Position numbers and translations under genes: made by a program. Source: Sphingomonas_R arantia (lineage in GTDB: Bacteria; Pseudomonadota; Alphaproteobacteria; Sphingomonadales; Sphingomonadaceae). Taken from it: a DNA stretch of 64,000 nucleotides. This document shows positions 1 to 9,025 of the stretch, piece by piece; position 1 is the first letter of the stretch; each line of letters starts with the position of its first letter. The notes under the pieces are model-generated. The model saw nothing but the letters and a program-made list of their open reading frames with translations, made no database searches and was not told the DNA's origin. The stretch spans positions 1 to 64,000 of the forward strand of contig NZ_JBHUGS010000002.1 in NCBI RefSeq assembly GCF_042682045.1, in the 5' to 3' direction.

Positions 1-6
1 CCTCAT

Positions 7-83
<77 letters not shown>

Positions 84-98
84 AATATATGGAACAAC

Positions 99-125
99 CC
101 TTGCCGCTAACGCGGCGGGGTGTTT
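99..125 (+). terminator. intrinsic terminator after tRNA-fMet
   Basis: CCTTGCCGC (99-107) and GCGGCGGGG (112-120) form a 9-bp stem, with two G-T wobbles, around the loop TAAC. A short T-rich run (TGTTT) follows. It lies 15 nt after the tRNA CCA end, where a tRNA terminator is expected. Confidence 0.7.
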
Positions 126-205
126 CTACGTTCTGAGCATATCGCAACAGTTTTTCGGACTAGGCTAGGATGTCGGCGCTGGTGGCGCCGTCAGTCGGAT
201 CGGTA

Positions 206-300
206 TTAATCGTCATCCTTGTCCACCAAGCCACGGATGGTGGCGACCGCCTCGCCGCGCACGGCCTCGTCGTTCAGCGTCTCGCGCCTCGCGCAGTCGG
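206..300 (-). pseudogene. possible C-terminal remnant of a serine recombinase
   Basis: Read leftwards, the frame ends LNDEAVRGEAVATIRGLVD followed by KDDD and a stop. This resembles the tail of large serine recombinases (resolvase/invertase family), which typically end LxDPAxRxEAxxxIRxLID. Nothing recognisable lies upstream of that segment before the IS3 end at 382, so at most a fragment survives. The rest of 126-381 holds no convincing gene. The call rests on about 20 residues and is tentative. The position next to a tRNA gene fits an old integration site. Confidence 0.3.
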
Positions 301-381
301 CCGATCTTCTACTCGAACCTGCGCAGGAGCGCGCGATGGGGGATGACGTCGGCCTTGATCGGCCTCGCCCGCGCGGCAATC

Positions 382-408
382 TGAACCGCGCCGGGTTTGT
401 CGGAGGCT
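382..408 (+). repeat. left inverted repeat of the IS3-family element
   Basis: The sequence begins TGAACCGCGCCGGGTTTGTC and continues into GGAGGC. It starts with the TG typical of IS3-family ends and lies about 50 nt upstream of orfA, as in intact relatives. Its complementary partner was not found at the right-hand side. Confidence 0.6.
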
Positions 409-431
409 CTAACTCCTGAGAAGGTGGAGCC

Positions 432-760
432 ATAACAAGCAAGACGACGAACAAGTTTGCGCCCGAAGTCCGCGAGCGGCCGGTACGGATGGTTTTCGAT
501 CACGAGCGTAATCGCCCGTCCAGATGGGCGACCGTGGTATCAATTGCCGAGATGATCGGGTGCGTTCCGTAGACGCTGCATGAGTGGGTAAAGAAGGCCG
601 AAGTCGATAGCGGCAAGCGTGGCGGTGTCCTGACCGAGGTGGCCGACAAGGTGGAGGCGCTGGAACGCGAGGTCGGCGAACTGCGGCAAGCCAACGAGAT
701 CTGCGCAAGGCGTCGGCATATTTCGCGGAGGCGGAGCCCGACCGCCCGTTCCGGAGATGA
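432..760 (+). pseudogene. IS3-family transposase OrfA, inactivated
   Basis: Conceptual translation gives the helix-turn-helix protein of IS3 elements (TSKTTNKFAPEVRER, then TLHEWVKKAEVDSG). Three lesions are visible. The start codon reads ATA (432-434) instead of ATG. A TAG stop at 570-572 replaces the glutamine codon expected before TLHEW. One base is missing near 700, shifting the frame in the segment that should read EILRKASAYFAEAE. After the shift the frame ends in TGA at 758-760, overlapping the orfB ATG as usual. OrfA supplies DNA binding and the programmed-frameshift partner, so no OrfAB transposase can be made. Confidence 0.85.
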
Positions 761-2196
761 TCGCTTTCATTGACGATCACCGCGATGCCTATGGGGTCGA
801 GCAGATCTGCCGTGTCCTACCGATCGCCCCATCCACCTACTACGGGCACGTCGCGCAGCGACAGTATCCATCGCGTCTGTCGGCACGGGCGCGTGAAGAT
901 CTGATCCTCAAGCCCGAGATCGCTCGCGTGTTCGCGGAGACCTTTGCGGTCTACGACGTGCGGAAGGTATGGCAGCAGATGATGCGGGAGGGCTTGGTGA
1001 TCGCCCGTTGCACCGTCGAATGGCTGATGCATGAGATGGGCTTGGCAGGCGTGATCCGGGGCAAGCCGGTGCGTACGACCATCAGCGACAAGGCGGCACC
1101 GTGCCCGCGCGATCACGTCAATCGCCAGTTCTTCGCGCCGGCGCCGAACAGGCTTTGGGTGTCGGACCTCCCCTATGTCGCGACCTGCGCTGGGTTCGTC
1201 TACGTCGCCTTTGTCATCGACACATACGCTAGACGGATCCTAGGCTGGCGCGCCAGCAGGACGGCGCACGCCAGCTTCGTCCTGGATGCGCTCGAACAGG
1301 CGCTCCACGATCGCCGTCCGACCCATCGGGGTGGCCTGATCCATCATAGCGACCGTGGGTCGCGATACGTGTCCATCAAGTACACCGAGCCCCCGGCCGA
1401 GGCCGGCATCGAGCCATTGGTCGGCAGTGTCGGCGACAGCTACGACAACGCTTTGGCCAAGGCCGAGGTCATCCATCGGCGCGGCCCCTGGCGCAGCTTT
1501 GAAGCCGTCGAGTACGGCACACTCGAATGGGTCGACTGGTTCAACCATCTTCGGCTGATCGAGCCCATCGGCAACATCCCGCCCGCCGAAGCCCAAGATC
1601 GATATTATGCTGCCGCGGACACCCCCCTTGAGGTTTTCAAGCTATGGGACGGGGGCATGTCGTTTCACGGCGGCGCTGCTGGCGTCTCGATCGCGCTCAT
1701 CGTCTTTGCGCGCAGGCATGGCCTCGATTGGCTGCGGGTCCACGACTACGTCGCTTGCACCGTGCTGATAGGACTGTTTTTCGGTCGGCTCGCCAATTTC
1801 GTCAACGGCGAGCTGTGGGGCAAACCGACCGACGCCCCGTGGGGTATCGTATTTCCGGGTAGCCAAGACGGGATCGCGCGCCATCCCAGCCAGCTCTACG
1901 AGGCGGGTCTCGAAGGGCTCGCGCTTTTCGGAATCCTGGCGCTCCTGTTCTGGTGCACCGAGGCGCGCGCCCGTCGAGGAATGCTCGTCGGCACGTTTCT
2001 CGTTGGTTACGGCGTTGCCCGGTTCACCGTGGAATTCTTCCGCGAGCCTGATGCTCAGCTTGTCCGGTTCGCTGCGCAGACCGGGCTGCATATGGGGCAG
2101 TGGCTGACGATCCCGATGATTGCCGGCGGACTGTACCTGGTGGCAACGGCGCGCGGCCGCATATCACCATCGTCGCTGGCGCCCAGCGCGTCATGA
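757..2196 (+). CDS. IS3 OrfB transposase fused in frame to truncated Lgt
   Basis: The 479-residue open frame has two parts. Residues 1 to about 286 are an IS3-family OrfB (HTH_21 then rve/DDE core). The two catalytic aspartates are visible (WVSD; HHSDRGSRY). The region that should carry the glutamate reads DSYDNALAKAEVIH, where relatives have about seven more residues (ETINGLY) after NALA. A 21-bp in-frame deletion at about 1458/1459 has therefore removed the DDE glutamate, and the transposase must be inactive. From about residue 288 the protein becomes prolipoprotein diacylglyceryl transferase. There is no stop between the two parts. Whether the chimera is translated is unknown; its last codons overlap the downstream channel gene. 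Confidence 0.8.
   Translation: MIAFIDDHRDAYGVEQICRVLPIAPSTYYGHVAQRQYPSRLSARAREDLILKPEIARVFAETFAVYDVRKVWQQMMREGLVIARCTVEWLMHEMGLAGVIRGKPVRTTISDKAAPCPRDHVNRQFFAPAPNRLWVSDLPYVATCAGFVYVAFVIDTYARRILGWRASRTAHASFVLDALEQALHDRRPTHRGGLIHHSDRGSRYVSIKYTEPPAEAGIEPLVGSVGDSYDNALAKAEVIHRRGPWRSFEAVEYGTLEWVDWFNHLRLIEPIGNIPPAEAQDRYYAAADTPLEVFKLWDGGMSFHGGAAGVSIALIVFARRHGLDWLRVHDYVACTVLIGLFFGRLANFVNGELWGKPTDAPWGIVFPGSQDGIARHPSQLYEAGLEGLALFGILALLFWCTEARARRGMLVGTFLVGYGVARFTVEFFREPDAQLVRFAAQTGLHMGQWLTIPMIAGGLYLVATARGRISPSSLAPSAS
1618..2196 (+). pseudogene. lgt: 5'-truncated prolipoprotein diacylglyceryl transferase segment
   Basis: From PLEVFKLWDGGMSFHGG onward the frame matches Lgt, the inner-membrane enzyme that attaches diacylglycerol to the lipobox cysteine. 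The His of the SFHGG motif, the signature GRLANFVNGELWG and RHPSQLYEA are all present, followed by the C-terminal membrane helices. About 190 residues remain of the usual 270-300; the first membrane segments are missing and replaced by transposase. Lgt is normally essential, so a complete copy is expected elsewhere and this may be a spare. The stop TGA overlaps the ATG of the next gene (ATGA), so the original operon link survives. Confidence 0.85.
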
Positions 2197-3974
2197 CAGT
2201 CCCCTGGCCAGGTGCATCGGCGTTCCGTTCGTCGTCGACACGGGCCCGCGTTGTGGCGCGCGATTTCCGTGGCTGGCTGCGCGCGAGCGAGGCGTCGTTC
2301 ATCGCGCTGGCGATCGTCGTCGGTGCGTTTGCCGGACTGCTCAGCGTCATCGTCGGTGCGCTCGCTCGAACGCTTCAGCATGTCCTCTTCGCCCTCCCGC
2401 CCGACACACGGCTCAGCGGGATCGGTCGGCTGGAGTTCTCCAGCCTGATCGTGCTGCCGCTCGGTGGCCTGGTCCTGGCAGGGTTCAGCTACGTCACGCG
2501 CGCGCGGAAGCGGCGGCTGGTCGATGCGGTGGAGGCGAATGCGCTGCACGGCGGCCGCATGTCGGTGCCGGACAGTCTTGTGATCTCGGGCCAGACGGTC
2601 CTGTCCAACGGTTTCGGGGCGTCGGTCGGCCTGGAGGCGGCCTATGCGCAGATGGGCGGGGCGGCCGCCTCCGTCCTGGGCGGCTGGTTGAAACTGCGTC
2701 GCGCCGATCAGCGAACGCTGGTCGGCGCGGGGGCCGGCGCCGCGATTGCCGCGACGTTCGGCGCGCCGCTCGCCGGGGCATTCTATGCGTTCGAGATCGT
2801 GATCGGCACCTATTCGCCGACGGCGATCGCGCCCGTCGCCGCGGCGGCGCTTGCCGGTACGCTGGTGGCGCAGGCGTTCGGGGTTCAGCCCTATCTGATC
2901 GATGCGGCGTCCCAGACCCTGGTCGAGACACGCCATTATCCGATCTATGCCGGGCTCGGCGCGACCTGCGCGCTGCTGGGGATTGCGCTGATGCGGGCGG
3001 TCGGGGTCGTCGAGCGCGCGTCGCGGCGTCGCTGGCTGCCGGAGTGGGCGCGTCCCGCCGTGGGTGGTGCGCTGCTGATCCCGCTCGCGGTGCTGTCCCC
3101 GCAAGCCTTGTCCGCGGGCCACGGTGCGCTCCACGCCGATCTGGCAATCGGGGCGTCTATCGGCTTCATCCTGCTGGTCCTGTGCGTCAAGAGTGCCGCG
3201 TCGATCGTCTCGCTCGGCTTCGGCTTTCGCGGCGGGCTGTTCTTCGCATCGCTGTTTCTCGGTACGTTGCTCGGCCATCTCTATGCCGACAGTCTCGCGC
3301 TCATCGTCGGCCACGTCGTCATCGACCCGCGGAATGCGGCGCTGGTCGGCATGGCCGCGTTCGCCGTGGCGGTGGTCGGCGGGCCGATGACGATGGCGAT
3401 GCTCGTCCTGCAGTCGACGCATGATTTCTCGCTGACCGGGGCGGTGATCGCGGCCTCGCTGGTGTCGTCGTCGATCGTGCGCGAACTGTTCGGTTATTCC
3501 TTCTCGACCTGGCGGCTTCACCTGCGTGGCGAGACGATCAAGAGCGCCCGCGACGTCGGGTGGGTAAAGACGCTGACCGCCGGACGCATGATGCGCAAGG
3601 AAACGCACGCGACCCCGACCGCGCTGACGATCGCGGAATTCCGCCGGACATTCCCGCTCGGATCGACCAGCCGGGTCGTGCTGACCGATGGGCAGGGCGC
3701 CTATGCCGGGATCGTCGTGGTGTCGACCGCCTATGCCGACGGCCTGGATTCCGCCGCGAATGTCACGACGCTGGCGACGGGCCATGCGCAGGTGCTGACC
3801 CCGGAAATGGACATCAGCGCGGTGATGGCGCAGTTCGATGCGACCCATACCGACGAGCTGGCGGTCGTTTCCGACGACGGTCATGTGCTGGGCCTGTTGT
3901 CCGAAAGTTATGTCCGAAGGCGCTATGCCGACGAGCTGGAGAAGGCGCAGCGCGAGCTGTTCGGGGAGGGCTGA
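2193..3974 (+). CDS. CLC-family chloride channel/transporter with CBS domains
   Basis: The predicted protein has 593 residues. About ten hydrophobic segments span roughly residues 25-430. CLC selectivity-filter elements are visible: a GASVGLEAAY stretch, where the glutamate corresponds to the gating Glu of the GKEGP motif, and GFGFRGGLFFASLFLG, matching the GGIFxPxLxxG motif. A C-terminal cytoplasmic part with paired CBS-like sequence ends ELAVVSDDGHVLGLLSES. The ATG at 2193 overlaps the lgt stop by 4 nt, so I prefer it to the longer frame from 2100. CLC proteins move chloride, often in exchange for protons, across the inner membrane. It converges on the beta-lactamase-like gene. Confidence 0.88.
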   Translation: MTVPWPGASAFRSSSTRARVVARDFRGWLRASEASFIALAIVVGAFAGLLSVIVGALARTLQHVLFALPPDTRLSGIGRLEFSSLIVLPLGGLVLAGFSYVTRARKRRLVDAVEANALHGGRMSVPDSLVISGQTVLSNGFGASVGLEAAYAQMGGAAASVLGGWLKLRRADQRTLVGAGAGAAIAATFGAPLAGAFYAFEIVIGTYSPTAIAPVAAAALAGTLVAQAFGVQPYLIDAASQTLVETRHYPIYAGLGATCALLGIALMRAVGVVERASRRRWLPEWARPAVGGALLIPLAVLSPQALSAGHGALHADLAIGASIGFILLVLCVKSAASIVSLGFGFRGGLFFASLFLGTLLGHLYADSLALIVGHVVIDPRNAALVGMAAFAVAVVGGPMTMAMLVLQSTHDFSLTGAVIAASLVSSSIVRELFGYSFSTWRLHLRGETIKSARDVGWVKTLTAGRMMRKETHATPTALTIAEFRRTFPLGSTSRVVLTDGQGAYAGIVVVSTAYADGLDSAANVTTLATGHAQVLTPEMDISAVMAQFDATHTDELAVVSDDGHVLGLLSESYVRRRYADELEKAQRELFGEG

Positions 3975-3998
3975 CCGGCCGGCCGGCTGTGGCGCGGG

Positions 3999-5087
3999 TT
4001 AGTCCAGCGCCCGGATCAAGGCGCGCGTGACGTTGCCCATGAACTGCATCCGGGCCGGGATGGGGCGGCGCGTGCTGCCGATCATGACGGCGACCGCATA
4101 GGCATGACCGTCCGGCGCCTTCAGCAGGCCGACATCGTTATAGCCGGTCGACAGGTTGCCGAGATCCTGCCCCGTCCCCGTCTTGTGCGCGAAGGTCCAG
4201 CCGGGACGAAGCCCGGACTTCAGCCGGAGCGGGCCGGTCTTGCTCGCCGCCATCAGCGTCAGGAGATGGACGGTCGAGCGGTTGCTGAGCAGTTCGCCGC
4301 GCTGGAGCAGGGCGAGACCGAGCGTGATGCCGTTCGCCGACGCGCCATCGTAGGGTGCTGCGAGATAGCGGGTCAGCGCCTTGTTGCGCGCCTCGAAGCT
4401 CATCTTCGCGCGCGCCTGCAGGAAGCCCCAGCCGCCGGCCCACTCGGGCTTCCACTCAAGACCGGCGGTCTTCGCCTGCAGGATCCGCTCGCCGGGACCG
4501 AAGCCGACGCCTTTTATCCCCTTTTGCGCGAGCAGGCGGCGGATCGCCGTGGGACCGCCGACCTTCCAGAGCAGGACGTCGTTGCAGGTGTTGTCGCTGC
4601 GCGTCATCGCGCCCTGCAACAGCGCGGCGATCGTCGTGCGATAGCCGTTGGCGCCCACCAGCGGACGGATCGGCTGATGAAAAACGGTGAGATCGGATCG
4701 CCGCACGGTCACGACATCGGACAAGGAGAGCGCGCCGCGATCGACCGCGTCCATGACCGCGATCGCCACCCAGAGCTTGCTGACGCTTTGCTGCGGTAGA
4801 AGCGCGTCGGCGTTGTAGCCGACGACCCACCCGTCGGTGACATCGCGGACGGCGATGCCGACCCGCCCCTGAAACTTCGACCCAAGCGCCTGCAACGCGT
4901 TGAGGATGTCGGCCGGTGGCTGGTTGCGGTGCCGCCCGGGAAGCGGCGCAGGGGTCGCGACGGACAGGGGTATGGGTCGGGGCCGGGCCCGCATGACCGG
5001 CGCGGTCTGACGTGGCGGTGGCGGGGTCGTGGCGCAACCGGCCACGCCGACGCTGACAATGAGCGCCAGGAACGCCGCTCGGTTCAT
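3999..5087 (-). CDS. class A beta-lactamase-like serine hydrolase, lipoprotein
   Basis: The 362-residue protein has a lipoprotein signal (VAGC lipobox, Cys18) and then a proline-rich linker to about residue 55. All three class A active-site motifs are visible: SVSK at 101-104, SDN at 164-166 and KTG at 302-304. The omega-loop glutamate is less clear; FEARN around 231-235 is a candidate. The fold and motifs fit a periplasmic, membrane-anchored beta-lactamase. A related penicillin-interacting hydrolase cannot be excluded, and no resistance phenotype can be read from sequence. The ATG at 5087 is chosen because it gives a clean signal peptide. It lies downstream of the SLC13 permease on the same strand with a 196-bp gap. 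Confidence 0.8.
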   Translation of the reverse strand: MNRAAFLALIVSVGVAGCATTPPPPRQTAPVMRARPRPIPLSVATPAPLPGRHRNQPPADILNALQALGSKFQGRVGIAVRDVTDGWVVGYNADALLPQQSVSKLWVAIAVMDAVDRGALSLSDVVTVRRSDLTVFHQPIRPLVGANGYRTTIAALLQGAMTRSDNTCNDVLLWKVGGPTAIRRLLAQKGIKGVGFGPGERILQAKTAGLEWKPEWAGGWGFLQARAKMSFEARNKALTRYLAAPYDGASANGITLGLALLQRGELLSNRSTVHLLTLMAASKTGPLRLKSGLRPGWTFAHKTGTGQDLGNLSTGYNDVGLLKAPDGHAYAVAVMIGSTRRPIPARMQFMGNVTRALIRALD

Positions 5088-5283
5088 CCAGAAATCGCGC
5101 AACGCTACACCCTCGCCCAGTCGTCCGGTCTTAGGCCGGGACGCTCGATCCGTACCACCGTCATCCGGTCGGCCCGTCCGATATGGCACCGGACCGGTCG
5201 TATCAAGAAGGGTGCCGGATCAGTCGGTTATGCCGATTGACTGTCGAATTGACTGTCCGGCCACGGCCACGCCCACGGCGACA

Positions 5284-6585
5284 TCAGAACGGGAACGCGA
5301 TGCGCGTGGCGGTGATCGCGACGACCGCGGTGATGAGGTTCAGCGGCAGTCCCACGCGCAGGAAATCGGTGTAGCGATACCGGCCCAACTGGTAGACGAT
5401 GACGTTGGTCTGATAGCCGAACGGGGTCGCGAAGGAGGCGCTGCCGGCGATCATGACCACGACCAGGAACGGGCGGGGGCTGACCCCGAGGCTCTCCGCC
5501 AGTGCCACCGCGACCGGCGTCACCAGCACGGCGACGGTCGCGTTCGACAGCAGCTCGGTCAGCACCATCGTCAGGCCGTAGAGCACGATGAGCGCGGTCA
5601 GCGGGCTGACCCCTTCGAGTTGGGCGATCAGCGTCGTGGTGGCGGTGCTTGCCAGTCCGCTCTGCGCCATCGCGATGCCCAGCACGACCATGCCCGCGAT
5701 CAGGATCAGGATCTGCGGGCGAAGGCCACCATAGGCCTGATCGGCCGAAATGACGCGTAGCAGGATCAGCAGCACGGCCCCCGCGAACGCCGTCGCGGCG
5801 ATCGGCGCGACGTTGAGCGCGGCCAGCAGGATCGCGCCCACGAACGCCGCGAGCGCCATGGCCGCCTTGGCCGGTTGCAGCGGCCGGCGTTCTGCGAACA
5901 GCTCCGCATTGCCGATCGGTCCGTCGGGGATCGCCATGTCGGCATCGGCAAGCGCATCGGCCGGCTCGAGCATCCGCGTGCCCATCAGCTTGCCGCTGAA
6001 CAGCAACAGGTAGAGGCCGCCGACCAGCGCGACCGGCACACCGACCGGCGTGATCTCGAAAATGCCGAAGCGGCTCTGGCCCGCGATGCGCGCCATGTCG
6101 TCGACCAGCAGGTTGGTCGATGTGCCGAGCAGCGTACAGCAGCCGCCGAGGATGGTGATGTACGACAAGGGCATGAGAAAGCGCTTCGCCGGCAACTGCA
6201 GGCTCGCCGCGACATCCTTGACGACGGGAGCGGTCAGCACGACGATCGGCGTGCTGTTCAGGACGCTGGAAAAAAGCCCGGCGATCCCGAGCAGCAGCCA
6301 GACTCCGGTGGCACCGAGGCGTCGGCACATGGCCACGGCGTTTTCGATCGCGCGATCGAGCAGTCCGGACAGTTCGAGCGCGTAGGAGATGACGAAGAGC
6401 GAGGCGAGCGCTATGATCGCCGGACTGGCGAACGCGCCCTGCACATCGACCGGGCGAACCACGCCGGTCATCAGCAACACGGCGGCACCGGTCAGCGCGA
6501 CGACGTCGGCGCGGACCTTGTCGAGGATCAGCGCGGCAACCACGCAGGCCAGCACGAGCAGGGTGATGATCTGGTCGAGTGTCAT
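5284..6585 (-). CDS. SLC13-family (DASS/CitMHS-like) permease
   Basis: The 433-residue protein is almost entirely hydrophobic with about 11-12 membrane spans. The two repeated helix-break motifs of the SLC13/ArsB superfamily are visible: NSTPIVVLTAPV near residues 110-121 and NATVAVLVTPV near residue 345, with GTSTNLLV after the first. These transporters carry dicarboxylates, sulfate or related anions, often with sodium. There are no TrkA_C domains between the halves, unlike many bacterial relatives. The substrate cannot be assigned. It is divergent from the small anchored protein at 6680. Confidence 0.85.
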   Translation of the reverse strand: MTLDQIITLLVLACVVAALILDKVRADVVALTGAAVLLMTGVVRPVDVQGAFASPAIIALASLFVISYALELSGLLDRAIENAVAMCRRLGATGVWLLLGIAGLFSSVLNSTPIVVLTAPVVKDVAASLQLPAKRFLMPLSYITILGGCCTLLGTSTNLLVDDMARIAGQSRFGIFEITPVGVPVALVGGLYLLLFSGKLMGTRMLEPADALADADMAIPDGPIGNAELFAERRPLQPAKAAMALAAFVGAILLAALNVAPIAATAFAGAVLLILLRVISADQAYGGLRPQILILIAGMVVLGIAMAQSGLASTATTTLIAQLEGVSPLTALIVLYGLTMVLTELLSNATVAVLVTPVAVALAESLGVSPRPFLVVVMIAGSASFATPFGYQTNVIVYQLGRYRYTDFLRVGLPLNLITAVVAITATRIAFPF

Positions 6586-6679
6586 AAACGTCTCATCGGC
6601 AACCAGAAATCCGGGCTTCCATCGCGGCAGTCATGCCACGCGGTATGGAGCATCGCGAGAATTTTGCTACAGTTCCGGG

Positions 6680-7588
6680 ATGCACGAGCCTTCCCCTCGC
6701 ACCAGTCGCCTTCTCGTCGCCGGATCGGTCGCCGCGATCGTCCTGCTGGGCGGGGGCGGGTTCCTGCTGGGACGCAGCACGGTGCCGGCGCCTTCACCGG
6801 CGGCCGTCAGCCCCACACCTGCGCCCGCTGCGGCACCTGCCGTGCCCGAAACCCCCGCCGTCCGCCTGTTGTCGCGTGGCGACATGATCGCGATCGGCAA
6901 TGCCGCTGCGGATGCGACGTCCTCGGGAGAGAAGATGCCCGAGCGCGTCGATGCAAGCGAAGGAGCGCGTTTCCAGATCGATCTGCCGTTCGGCTGCGAA
7001 GGCCCGGCGGCCGAAGACAGTCGCGACCCGTTTCAATGGCGCTACGATACGGCCTCCTCCTCGCTCAGGATCTCGGTCGCGCCGGCCGTCTTCGATCCGC
7101 AGGAATGGCTCGGCAAACCGGTGTCGGGCGACACGGCCGTGACGCCGCCGGCTGCGAACGAGGAGGCGATCGAGGGCTTCTGGGTTGCGCGTCCCTGGTC
7201 GTCGCGCGAAACCTGCGTGAGCGGGTCGGCACCGGCCGCATCGGCCACGCCGTTCGGCATCGACGCCGTGACGCTTCCCGGCCAGACGCTCGGGCTCGCG
7301 CAGATCTTCACCGCCGAGGATTCGCGGAACGCGCGCCGCGGGGGCAAGCCCTATGAAAGCGTGCGTCGGATGGACGCGGCGGATCTGAAGATCGATCGGG
7401 GACTCCGCGTTCGGCTTCGCGGGCGCATCGCCCGGTTTCCCGATGGAGCGACGGTTCGCTGTCGCCAGCCCGCGGGGAGGGAACAGCGCCCGGCCTGTCT
7501 GGTGGCCGCGACATTCGACGATGTCGCGATCGAGAACCCCGCGACGGACGAGACAATGGCGACGTGGGCATCGACGAGCCGGACCTGA
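6680..7588 (+). CDS. membrane-anchored hypothetical protein
   Basis: This 302-residue protein has one N-terminal transmembrane helix (about residues 13-35), then an alanine/proline-rich linker (about 38-62) and a soluble domain probably facing the periplasm. I do not recognise the family. The domain has two well-spaced cysteines (FGCEGPA, RETCVSG) and a third pair near the C-terminus (VRCRQPA, RPACLV), which could form disulfides outside the cytoplasm. The ATG at 6680 gives a sensible short basic N-terminus before the helix; the frame is open further upstream but that part lies over the divergent SLC13 gene. Confidence 0.7.
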   Translation: MHEPSPRTSRLLVAGSVAAIVLLGGGGFLLGRSTVPAPSPAAVSPTPAPAAAPAVPETPAVRLLSRGDMIAIGNAAADATSSGEKMPERVDASEGARFQIDLPFGCEGPAAEDSRDPFQWRYDTASSSLRISVAPAVFDPQEWLGKPVSGDTAVTPPAANEEAIEGFWVARPWSSRETCVSGSAPAASATPFGIDAVTLPGQTLGLAQIFTAEDSRNARRGGKPYESVRRMDAADLKIDRGLRVRLRGRIARFPDGATVRCRQPAGREQRPACLVAATFDDVAIENPATDETMATWASTSRT

Positions 7589-7678
7589 CGTCGCCGACCA
7601 TGCCAGCAGATCCGCGTGTCGCCTGAGCGGGACGCGGCACCCGCGATTGTCGACCGCGACGTTACTGCATAATCGTCG

Positions 7679-9025
7679 TTAGTCCGGGCGCGACTCTGTT
7701 ACCGGGCTTGTCGGCTCGATCGAGGACGTCCGGAAACGGAGGTCGCGCTGGGGCACCGGCATGGTGACGCCGTGTTCCTTAAACAGATCCCAGATACGGA
7801 AGAAGACGTCGCTGGTGACATTGCCGACCCCGGATTCGGGACTGTCGATCCAGATGCGCAGGTCGAACTCGACCCCGCTATCGCCGAATTCCTTGATCCA
7901 GCATACGGGCGCAGGTTCGCTGAGCACGCGGGGTGAGATGGCCGCCGCCTCGACCGCGAGCCGCTGCGCAAGCCGCAGGTCGCACTCGAACGAGACGCGG
8001 AAACCGACATGGACCCGGACGTCGCGGCTGGAGAAGGACCAGTTCTCGACCTCCTCGGTCATCAGCCGTTCGTTCGGAATCAGATGCTCCTTGCCGTCGC
8101 GGGTCAGCACCGAAACCGCGCGGACGCCGATCTTGTTGACCCACCCGAAGGTGTCGCCGACCGCGATGACGTCACCGGGTTTGATCGACCGGTCGAGCAG
8201 CAGGATGAGGCCGGCGATGAGATTGCCGAGCGTCTTCTGGAGCCCGAAACCGATCGCCAGCCCGAACGCGCCGGAAAACACCGCGAGCGCGGTCAGATCG
8301 ATGCCGAGCAGATCGATGCCGAGGAAGATGGCGACGGTGACGACCGCGATCTGGGCGAGTTTCTGGAACAGGACGCGTTGCGCGCCATCGAGCAGAATGG
8401 ACTGCCCGATCCAGCGCAGGACCCAGCCGAGGACCGCGCGCGCCACCACGAACAGCAGCAGGAACAATCCGACGGCATTGACGACGTCGAGCAGCGAGAT
8501 ACGCCGCGCTCCGATCCCAATGCTGGCCCGGTCCAGTCCCGCCATCAATGGAGCGAGGCCCCCAAGCCGGCTTGCAAGAATGATGACGAGCGCCATGGCC
8601 GCGATCAGGGTGCTCCGCCCGCTCTGGACCCCCAGCAATCTGGCAACCTCATACGCCAGCGCGGCGACGGCAATGCCGAGACCGGCGGCGAGGAGAAGAT
8701 CGGCGCCGGGCTCCAGTCCCGGAATGCCGAGAAATGCCGTCAGGGCCAGCGCGGCGACCGCTGAGCGGGTCAGCGCCGTCAGTCGCGGCGCGATGCCCGA
8801 AGCATGCTTCGGCGTCAGGACCGGGAGAAGATATCGGCAGGCAAGGCGCGCGGAGACAACGCCCAGCAACAGCGCGGTGCCGAGGATCGCGGCCGCGGCG
8901 ATCAGATCATGGAAGGGCAGTGCCGACCATCGATCCAGGTAGACCTGCCACCATGCGCCTTGTTCCAACAGGATCTCCGATGCGTGCCATTCAGCGATGC
9001 GCCGAAACACCGACGCGGGCTCCAA
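7679..9025 (-). CDS. MscS-family mechanosensitive ion channel
   Basis: The 448-residue protein has five to seven hydrophobic segments before the MscS core. The pore helix region reads FSGAFGLAIGFGLQKTLGNL, followed by LLLDRSIKPGDVI and the beta domain (GWVNKIGVRAVSVLTRDGKEHLIPN), which is diagnostic. These channels open under membrane tension and protect against hypo-osmotic shock. The longest frame begins with TTG at 9025; a GTG at 9010 is an alternative and there is no clear Shine-Dalgarno for either. It stands upstream of nothing on its own strand except a convergent neighbour. Confidence 0.88.
   Translation of the reverse strand: MEPASVFRRIAEWHASEILLEQGAWWQVYLDRWSALPFHDLIAAAAILGTALLLGVVSARLACRYLLPVLTPKHASGIAPRLTALTRSAVAALALTAFLGIPGLEPGADLLLAAGLGIAVAALAYEVARLLGVQSGRSTLIAAMALVIILASRLGGLAPLMAGLDRASIGIGARRISLLDVVNAVGLFLLLFVVARAVLGWVLRWIGQSILLDGAQRVLFQKLAQIAVVTVAIFLGIDLLGIDLTALAVFSGAFGLAIGFGLQKTLGNLIAGLILLLDRSIKPGDVIAVGDTFGWVNKIGVRAVSVLTRDGKEHLIPNERLMTEEVENWSFSSRDVRVHVGFRVSFECDLRLAQRLAVEAAAISPRVLSEPAPVCWIKEFGDSGVEFDLRIWIDSPESGVGNVTSDVFFRIWDLFKEHGVTMPVPQRDLRFRTSSIEPTSPVTESRPD

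Larger units (their letters stand above)
382..1620 (+). mobile_element. decayed IS3-family insertion sequence, right end missing
   Basis: The element has a recognisable left inverted repeat (from 382), a broken orfA (432-760) and an orfB frame from 757. It belongs to the IS3 family with the usual overlapping orfA/orfB layout. No matching right inverted repeat is seen near 1600-1650, where sequence homologous to lgt begins directly. The element is therefore truncated at its right end. Together with a dead orfA and an orfB lacking its catalytic glutamate, this makes it immobile. Confidence 0.85.

Noticed and set aside
2055..3884. Minus-strand 609-codon frame opposite the CLC channel
   Set aside because: Composition of Arg, His, Gln and Asp with no domain; the plus strand encodes an unmistakable CLC protein.
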